A stretch of DNA of 64,000 nt, taken from assembly GCF_026745355.1 (NCBI RefSeq), contig NC_079209.1:21794266-21858265 (forward strand). Reading direction: 5' to 3'. The notes below the pieces were generated by a model. That model saw only the letters and a list, made by a program, of their open reading frames with translations, was not told where the DNA came from and made no database searches. Positions 56,989 through 64,000 of the stretch are shown here, piece by piece; positions within the stretch are counted from its first letter, which is position 1, and each line of letters opens with the position of its first letter. The stretch comes from Beta vulgaris subsp. vulgaris. Taxonomy: Eukaryota; Streptophyta; Magnoliopsida; Caryophyllales; Amaranthaceae. The position numbers and the translations under genes were made by a program.

Positions 56989-57950
56989 CGTCCACTCAAA
57001 TCTTGCTTTCTTTCTTATGGTTGCGAAGAAGTGATGACATTTATCTCCGAATTTAGAGAGAAAACGTCCTAGGGCTGCCAAGCACCCTGTTAGACGTTGA
57101 ACTTCCTTTATTTTGGACAAAGATGCCATGTCCATGATCGCCTGAATCTTATCAGGGTTTGCCTTAATTCCTCTCTGGTCGACCAAGAACCTCAAAAACT
57201 TTCCGGCCACCACTCCAAACACGCATTTCTGCGGATTCAAATTTAACTTGTATTTTCTAAGGGTCAAGAATGTTTCTCGAAGATCCTTCATATGATCAAC
57301 CTCCTTCTGGCTTTTGATGATCATGTCGTTAATGTAAGCCTCCATATTTCTCCCCAGCTGCGGCTTAAACACCGGGTTTATGAGCCTTTGAAAAGTAGCT
57401 GGCCCATTTCGGAGGCCGAAAGGCATCGTCAGCCAGCCATAGAGACCTTTCTCAGTGATGAATGAGGTCTTGTCTTGGTCCTCTGGCCACATTGGAATCT
57501 GGTGAAAACCTGAATAAGCTTCCATGAAGCTTAGTAGTGCATGCCCCGCCGTGGAATCAACTAGCCGATCTATTTTTGGCAGGGAAAAACTGTCCTTTGG
57601 ACAAGCCTTGTTTAGATCGGTGTAATCCACACACATTCTCCAAGTTCCATTAGTGGCTCATAGTAAGTCTCCCGGATGAATTTTGATTTAACAGCTTCTG
57701 GACTTCCTGATCAACAGCTTGATTCCTGGCCGGACCTAAATGCCTCTTTTTATGCGGAATTGGCTTTTGTCCTAGATCTATATTTAGTTTATGAACAACA
57801 ACTTCGGGATCAATTCCCGTCATTCTCGTTAAATTCTTTTAACAGCGCGATCAACTCGTCTTTGATCTTAGGACCTATAACTGATCCAATTTTCAGCGTC
57901 CCCATCCCCTTCTTTGTACTTTGTACCGCCTTTGTGGCTCATATGGATAA
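56989..57950 (-). pseudogene. pol: Element B reverse transcriptase, YVDD changed to YIND
   Basis: Reads MCVDYTDLNKACPKDSF, then SFMEAYSGFHQIPM, MPFGLRNGPATFQRLINPVF, the catalytic site AYINDMIIKS (57330 region), NPQKCVFGVVAGKFLRFLV and QRLTGCLAALGRFLSKFGDK. The first catalytic Asp of the usual Y-V-D-D is Asn. Upstream of 57640 the leader (MGTLKIGSVIGPKIKDELIA, KSKFIRE) is in other frames with stops and ends at about 57950. Confidence 0.87.
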
Positions 57951-58324
57951 AAAAAAAGAATATTATGGGTGAGAAAGGTTTAAAAAAATACGAAGGAGTA
58001 CTATTTTATAATTATACATATTGTTCTTCATCTTCTTGTATCATATTGTATTGAATTACAATATATATTACTTTCTAAATTCATGTGCTTATTTTTTTTT
58101 GAAAGGGGAAACACGAGCATTTATTATAGCATATCAATGTCCGCCAAAGCAGTGATGCATTTATTACTTTCTAAATTCATGTACTTATTAGAAATCTTCT
58201 ATTTTTAAATTTTGAAATTTTTATATAATATAACAATGTGATATATACATGTTTATTTTGAAAGGAAATGAAGGATACGAGGGGTAATTTAATTTTAGTA
58301 GGACATTTTTATTTAGTAATGACA
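57951..58324. other. AT-rich spacer, no feature recognised
   Basis: Lies between the truncated 5' edge of element B pol and the next solo LTR. It contains a repeated 'tttattactttctaaattcatg' phrase (58067, 58160). Confidence 0.5.
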
Positions 58325-60061
58325 TGTAGTAGTACTATCCCAGATTTTTGAGTATTTATTCAAGTAATTAAAGTATTTATTTTCTAAAAAAAAATTCTAA
58401 GCAAAGTATATTTTAGCAACTTCGCTTGTTTTTAAATTATTTTGGAAGGAGATGACACAAAAATTGGATTTGTTTAGCTCTTGGTTTTAAATCCTAGTCA
58501 AATTTTTATTAAATAAGTTTTCCAAAAGATAAAAAAATTTAGCCACTTTTTTGATGGGATTCTATAGTAATGGGGAGTTTGTTCCTAAATATTCCAAATT
58601 GATGATGGAGGTTACAAATCTTGGTTTAATCTTTTAATTTATGGTGTATTACAAACTATTTAATTTTGAAAATTAAGTATTACCTATTATTCTCAATTCC
58701 TATAAATACCCCATACCTTAAGCCATCTTTGCCATACAAAATTTTTGAAAAATCCATACTCTCTTATTTCGAGCTTCTTACTATTCTAGTTTTACATTTT
58801 TTATTCAAGTTCCAACTTTCTTTGGGTTAAGAAAATTTTTTCCATGTTTCTAACTCAAAAATATTATGATCATGATAGACCATTCATGTTTAAAGTCATG
58901 ATTAAGTACATGTGATAAGTTACTTATTATTGGTTGGTTATGAGAAAGCTCAAGCATAAGAATAAGTGAAGATACTAGTATACTCTTTGTGCAAGATCAA
59001 GGTACGTTATGTAGCTAGATCTTTTGAAATGTGGTTTTATGTGGTAAAGTTGTTTATTGATTTAATGGTTGAATGTATTTGGAAATTTGATTTAAAATGG
59101 TTACAATATTTTACTATTCACTCAAAAGGTGAAAAGAAGGAATGATTTTATCAATCATTTTTTATATGAAATTTTTGTTATCTGTTTTGGAAAATTAAAT
59201 CATTTCTACAAGGAAAGGTTTGATTGGTTTTTATGATCTTTGGATCTTCAAAAAGTTGTTTATGAGAAAAGGAGATTTATTCATGACTTACAAGTCATAT
59301 TATTATTATTACCGCTTGATTAACATTAAGAAGGGTTTATTCATGACTTACACGTCATATTATTATTATCGCTTAGCTTGATTAACATCAAGAAGGGTTC
59401 ATGCTTCAAAGTCCACTTGTTGACAATTATTGTTACCCCTTGATATAGATCTGTGACGGGATGACTAACTTGGGGGGGGTGTGCACACTAAGGAAAAAGG
59501 AAGGGAGATAAAAAGAGTAATTATTTTCAAGATTATTTTTAATCCAAGTTATTTCGAAAGTGTTTGTTCTTAAAGGTTATTCTTGAATTATTAGTTAAAC
59601 TGTTTGAAAATATTTTATTCTTAAAGAGTTATTCTTGAAATTATTAGCGTTGGAGGTTTTGAAGTAAATTGTTACGAACTAACAAATGTGTTACTTACCT
59701 AGTACATTTCGTACACAGTTTTGTAGTGACGCGTATTTCCTTTTTTTTTTTCTATTTGGCTTTTCCCTTTTTACCTTTTTGGTAAGCAATTTTGTAGGTG
59801 AACTTTGGATGTGCATGAGAGCATACTAGGAAGGGGATCTTCATCTTGATTATGGTGTTTTTATTTGATTTGAGTACTGAGACCATATTTATTTTTATTA
59901 ATAAAGAAGTATTATTATTATTATTATTGTTGGTTATTTAGTTAGTTACTAGTTGGTTGCCGAAAGCGTGTTAGTCACGTGGAAATAATACTCCTAATTA
60001 TTAACTCAAATAATATTTACTATATTATTCATCTAACAATGAGTAATTTAGGGGTTTTACA
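58325..60061 (+). repeat. Solo LTR related to the Tekay-like LTR at 43423
   Basis: 1737 bp from TGTAGTAGTACTATCCCAG to ...TTTAGGGGTTTTACA, flanked by TGACA at 58320-58324 and 60062-60066. It shares ACTTGGGGGGGTGTGCACACT and its surroundings with 44630-44650. TATA box CTATAAATACCCC at about 58700. Confidence 0.88.
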
Positions 60062-60066
60062 TGACA

Positions 60067-61037
60067 TCTCCGAAATCATAGATTGAGTGACTTTATGTGA
60101 TTAGTTTGGAATTACCTAAGAAGGGGTGTAAACGTAGGGTATTTGTGAAAAATACGGGCTTACATGGCATAACATTCCTTATTATTAAGGAGAATTGTGT
60201 AACAAAAGACTTTATTGTTGTAATTTTTGTGAGAAAAACACCTCATATAATTTTTTTTGTGAGAACATACCTTATACAAAACTTAATTTTTTAACAAAAT
60301 ACAAACTTAATAATTAGATCCCCGTTATGTGAAGCAATTTGGCCTCCCGCTTTCGAGTGAGATATTTTGGTAAAGAATTTTATCACTGTTCACTTGACTT
60401 CGGATATGCCTAAAATTCTTTTGCACGTCACTGCTTATATTTGTGAGACTATATCTAAAATTTTCATCCCTTCCAATCCTGCTCTAGATATGTTTTGGAG
60501 CTTATTTGCGGATCATGAATAACCAGTCAAATCTGAGGCCCTCCTGGCTTAAGGAGTCCTCCGTCAACACATGATGGCTGGGCTCCTAATAACTAAAAAC
60601 CGCCTTGAGCAATTCCACTTTTTCACCCCTCAGCGATGCATTTTATGTAATCATCATTAAAAAATAGCTTTCAATGTCCCTTCACGTTGGACATTCTTAA
60701 TTATCGTCATTCTAATAGCCCTAATAGCTCCTCGGTGGCCTTCCAGGCCCAAGTTTGTAATGAATTATTAGTTGTTATTAGTTAATAAATGAACTTTTAC
60801 AGGATTGCACGAATTACTTCTATTATCGAATATTTTATTTTGACGCTTGCGCCAAATTTACAAACTCCGACCCCTACTAGTCAGGGTCATTCCACTCCAA
60901 ATCTTTTGTATTGTTTACCTCGTCCCTATCTTTTTCCTCTATCATCCATACAGATGTTTTAAGGTGGCCTCCTAATGAAGGTCATCCTAGTTTTCTCTCA
61001 TGAGTTTTTTGAAAAAATTCGGGTTACAGAGTTAGAG
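60067..61037. other. Non-coding stretch, no feature recognised
   Basis: Short broken reading frames only. The segment 60320-60540 can be read as protein-like (CLPPAFE, PKILLHVTAYICETISK) but matches nothing I know and has no continuous frame. Confidence 0.4.
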
Positions 61038-61048
61038 GATATGTAAAT

Positions 61049-61240
61049 TTTTTGGAGCCCCCATTAGCACCTATCGCAGGCCAGCCAGCCTAGCTACATA
61101 AGTCAACACTTGAGATTAGGGGGGAACTAAGAAAATCCCTACTCTCAAACATAAGTATAGAGTGGGGCTCAAACTTATGATATCAAAAGTCAAAAGATGA
61201 GTTCCCCACTACCTCCACCAAGCAAGCTTGGTTTTTAGAT
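61049..61240 (-). mobile_element. tRNA-derived SINE with target duplication
   Basis: On the minus strand it starts ACCAAGCTTGCTTGGTGGAGG and has an A-box-like GGTGGAGGTAGTGGGG and a B-box-like GTTTGAGCCCC. It ends in a short A run (CCAAAAAA). GATATGTAAAT flanks it at 61038-61048 and 61241-61251. 192 bp, no coding capacity, moved by LINE machinery. Confidence 0.8.
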
Positions 61241-61533
61241 GATATGTAAATGTGATGGTCGATAGCTGCAATTTTAACTTGTTAGCCAAAAGCATGGCTA
61301 ATTTTTATGTAATAGTAGCAAAATAAGGGCAACCATCCGATATATTAGTATTCCCATACACATGCATAATCTTGGCAAATTCCATAAAGATTATGATAAA
61401 AACCTCGCCTTATCTATCAGTTAAACCCAATTAGTGTTTATAGAAATTAAAATACAATAACTTTCCTATACCGTGTAAGAGTAGAACTAGTTCTTACTTC
61501 TTAGACATCAAGCTTCTTTTAGATCTCTTTTTC

Positions 61534-61546
61534 TATGTATATATAC
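61534..61546 (+). promoter_or_regulatory. TATA box of small-gene copy 2
   Basis: TATGTATATATAC, about 110 bp before the ATG at 61651, matching the copy 1 promoter in sequence and distance. Confidence 0.6.
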
Positions 61547-61650
61547 ACCTTCTCTCTTGCCCTATTCTTCCAGCTTCAAACCTCAAAAACTTGTGAAATC
61601 TTTTAACCTGATAGAAAACTTGTAGAGAACTTCAACCTAGCAACAACAAC

Positions 61651-62052
61651 ATGACGAAGATCGACAATCCCTAGCTAGCGTATTGTGATATAGCAAACAC
61701 TTACGACGACTTCGGTAAAGAAACCATAACCATAACCATCCATGCTTATGATGCACGCATAGACGCAGACTCTGAGTCGAAGGTGAGGACGTTCGTCAGA
61801 AGCTCTAGAGGGTTCTTTCCCGACATTCGAGAGGGGAAGGAGGAATATCGGGCGGTGGTTTCACGTACATGGAATAAGATAGAAGGGTGGTTAGAAGATA
61901 TGAAGGTGGATTAACATTGTCAGGGTTATGTTATTGATAAGATTCTTAAGTGTTCTTCTTACCAACGCTTTGATGGTTGGTGTCTTTCTTTGTTAGTTAA
62001 CCTCCAAATCTTTGAGGGAAGAGTAGATATTTCTAAGCAAAAATCAGACTAG
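61651..62052 (+). pseudogene. Unrecognised small plant gene, copy 2, two stop codons
   Basis: A 134-codon frame from ATG 61651 to TAG 62050-62052. Codon 8 is TAG (61672) where copy 1 has TTT, and codon 88 is TAA (61912) where copy 1 has Pro. The frame is otherwise continuous, with KETITITIHAYDARIDADSE, RGFFPDIREGKEEYRAVVSR and SSYQRFDGWCLSLLVNLQIF. It lacks the one-base deletion of copy 1. Upstream sequence matches copy 1 for about 200 bp beyond the TATA box, without the Helitron. The LTR of element C begins 7 bp after the stop. Family unknown. Confidence 0.78.
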
Positions 62053-62058
62053 TAGTAG

Positions 62059-62693
62059 TGTTATGGCTGATTTTTACAAGATGACATTGACGCAATCACG
62101 CAACGACTTTGACGTTAAGATGTGATGCTAGTCGTAAGGATAAAACGCGAAGACTAAGTCAATCAGCTTAGCAACTAACGGTCCGAGAAAGAAGGATGGT
62201 GATCCTATCATGATTCAGCTAACAACACCGCTAAGGAAAATCAGTTACGCAAAGCTAGGAGGCGGATTTTGTTGGTTGAGCATAGCAAGGAGAATCTCCT
62301 ACAATCAAGGAGAACAACTGTTGTAAAACTTTAGTTGAGTGATAGAGTATTTAAGCACAAAAAAGCCATAAAGAAATATACGACATTATTGATACAAAAA
62401 GCATACAAAAGAGTGAGTTATTCCTTATTCTGATTTACATTCTATATTTGTACTTAGATCAAAACTTAAGCTGTAACGATTGTTGTTTATCTGGAACGAC
62501 AATCCCTGATAGTAGATTGGTGGAACCATCTCCACCCGCGGTTTTTACCCACTTTCATTGGGGTTTTTCGCGTCACCATCTCTGTGTGTTCATCCCTTGA
62601 ATCCCCTTTGCATTCATTCCTTGCATCATAACATTCAATATTTGGTTCAATCGTCCCTAACTTTAATTCTGTCGTAAGAGGTAAATTTTAGCA
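62059..62693 (+). repeat. 5' LTR of element C
   Basis: TGTTATGGCTGA...AAATTTTAGCA, 635 bp, same family as the LTR at 7932-8561 but clearly diverged in the middle. A primer-site-like TTAGCGCCCACCGTGGGG follows at about 62702-62719. Confidence 0.85.
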
Positions 62694-62754
62694 TAAAGAA
62701 TTTAGCGCCCACCGTGGGGCATAACCAGATCAACTACTTTTTCAAATCCACCAA

Positions 62755-64000
62755 ATGGCTGAAACACCAAGTCTCGACGAGCTGCAAAAGCTTTATGACT
62801 AAATGAGAGCAGAGATGATCAAAATGAAGAAGGCTAATTAGCGTCTATCCTCTGACTTCTCATCGTCCCAAGATAAAATGCAAAAGCTACAAGAAGAGTT
62901 AGTGTCATCAAAAGCCTCCAAAATCCAGCGTCGTGCCAATATGGACGACATCCCCTTCATGTAGAATTACTCTGATTTAGATAGTGCCAAATCAGAAGAC
63001 GACGCAGAGTTCGAGGAAGAGGATCCCTTAAATGACGCAGAGAAGACTTCTGGCGACGGAGAAGCAGATCCCATGGCAAAGCGGATGATCCTGATCGAGA
63101 GGCAGAATAGGCGCCTAATGAAGCTCATGTCCCAGCTCCCCGGAGCTCCTACGCCAAGCATTGTGGAGCATCCTGACGGCTATGCAGAGTCACCATTCGT
63201 AGAGAGGATCTCGAAGGTTGTACTCCCTAGGAAGCTCAATCAGCCCGTCCTCATTGCCAACTATGACGGTTCAACCGATCCAGGCGAGCACGTTGCCCAA
63301 TACAAGCAGCGGATGTGGCAAGCATCAATCCCTTGGCACTTGGTCGAAGCCTGTATGTGCAAGTCTTTCGGGGTCACGCTCACCGGTCCAGCTCTCAAAT
63401 TGCTCGTATCCCTCAAGCGAGGAAGCATCAGTAATTTCTCCACTCTGGTCAACAAGTTCTATGAAAAGTTCGAAGGCAGCCGCAGCCTGGAGAAGCAGAT
63501 GAGCGACCTATATGGCGTCATTCAAGGACCTAAAGAATCTGTTTGCGATTATTATAATCGCTTTAATAAAGAGATGATTAGAATTAAAGATCTTGACACT
63601 AAGTCTTCTATTAAATGTTTCAGGAAAGGTCTAAGTCTTCGATAAAACCTTTACAACCGTCTGACGAAGTACCCGTGCCAGACGTTCGAGCAGGTCAAGT
63701 CCCAAGCATTAGCACAGATGAGGCTGGAGGAAGACGACGCCATTCTCAACACTATACAACGTGTCGTGCACCAGAAAATCCCAACGACTGGAAGACTTTC
63801 GTTGCCAAGAAGAATAATTGGCGAAACCATCCGTACAGTCGCCCAAACCAGGTAAATAATGTCACCGACGTTGTTTATAATGCAGGTAGCGACGCAAGGA
63901 CAGAATCACCAACCTTTCCAGATCTCACATCCTATGGATTTTCTGTCGACGTCGGAGGCGTCGTAAATGCCTCAACCAAGATTGGAGCGCCCGTCCGTTG
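62755..64000 (+). pseudogene. gag: Gag of element C, broken
   Basis: ATG 62755 begins MAETPSLDELQKLYD and meets a stop at codon 16; further stops follow within 230 bp. From 63073 the frame is open to 63642: a linker with PDGYAESPFVERISKVVLP, then the Gag core YDGSTDPGEHVAQYKQRMW, ACMCKSFGVTLTGPALKLL and NFSTLVNKFYEKFEGSRSLE. A TAA at 63643 and frameshifts follow. It would form the particle that carries element RNA. Confidence 0.85.

Larger units (their letters stand above)
47119..57950 (-). mobile_element. Ty3/gypsy Tat-type retrotransposon (element B), minus strand, 5' end deleted
   Basis: From right to left: partial RT, RNase H, archaeal-type RNase H, integrase, a convergent antisense gene, purine tract and 3' LTR. 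The 5' LTR, gag and protease are missing; pol starts at about 57950. A 3.2-kb solo LTR (53754-56983) splits RT from RNase H exactly between codons of one continuous reading frame. The architecture matches element A but the sequence is a different family. Confidence 0.85.
62059..64000 (+). mobile_element. Ty3/gypsy Tat-type retrotransposon (element C), continues beyond the window
   Basis: 5' LTR, primer site and gag start, same family and direction as element A. The window ends at the point corresponding to about 675 of element A. Confidence 0.88.

Noticed and set aside
8562..61037. A defence, secondary-metabolite or other multi-gene system between the inverted small-gene copies.
   Set aside because: Apart from the dehydratase, all protein motifs belong to known transposon families, so no such system is supported.

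Overview
This window looks like repeat-dominated intergenic DNA from the nuclear genome of a flowering plant, probably a eudicot. It is AT-rich, its introns have GT..AG borders, and it holds nested LTR retrotransposons, LINEs, SINEs, MITEs, a Helitron and a hAT element. I see one host gene that is intact by reading: a seven-exon pterin-4a-carbinolamine dehydratase at 37778-42153. Almost every other protein-like stretch is a decayed transposon gene. I found no tRNA gene, rRNA gene or CRISPR array.

Layout. 1-8561: 3' part of a Ty3/gypsy Tat-type element (element A) with broken gag and pol, an intron-containing antisense gene and a 3' LTR. 8892-9753: a broken copy of an unrecognised small plant gene on the minus strand, with a short Helitron inserted in its promoter region. 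10051-12036: a Tourist-like MITE, one end of a CACTA element and a copia fragment. 12037-16850: a minus-strand L1 LINE carrying a second, 5'-truncated LINE. 17776-22690: a Ty1/copia element with both LTRs. 23515-25143: a Stowaway MITE split by a solo LTR. 25430-26215: a fold-back element.

26273-37643 is probably one 11.4-kb hAT element. It has short inverted termini, a near-perfect 8-bp target duplication, a broken BED/hAT transposase, two Tourist-like MITEs and a solo LTR. Its right end lies 135 bp upstream of the dehydratase start codon. A TATA box sits just outside its left end, so the element may have split that gene's promoter.

43423-47118 is a Tekay-like LTR with a PBS and decayed internal sequence. 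47119-57950 is a second Tat-type element (element B, minus strand) with its own antisense gene, split by a 3.2-kb solo LTR. A fourth solo LTR (58325-60061), a SINE (61049-61240) and the second copy of the small plant gene (61651-62052, plus strand) follow. A third Tat-type element (element C, same family as A) enters at 62059 and runs off the right edge.

How it fits together. The two copies of the small gene form an inverted pair about 52 kb apart, each just inside a Tat LTR. Their disabling mutations differ. The second copy shows the empty site for the Helitron in the first. Both Tat elements with a visible 3' half carry a convergent antisense gene with its own TATA-like promoter and introns. 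Several single LTRs with target duplications show that LTR-LTR recombination has been removing elements here.
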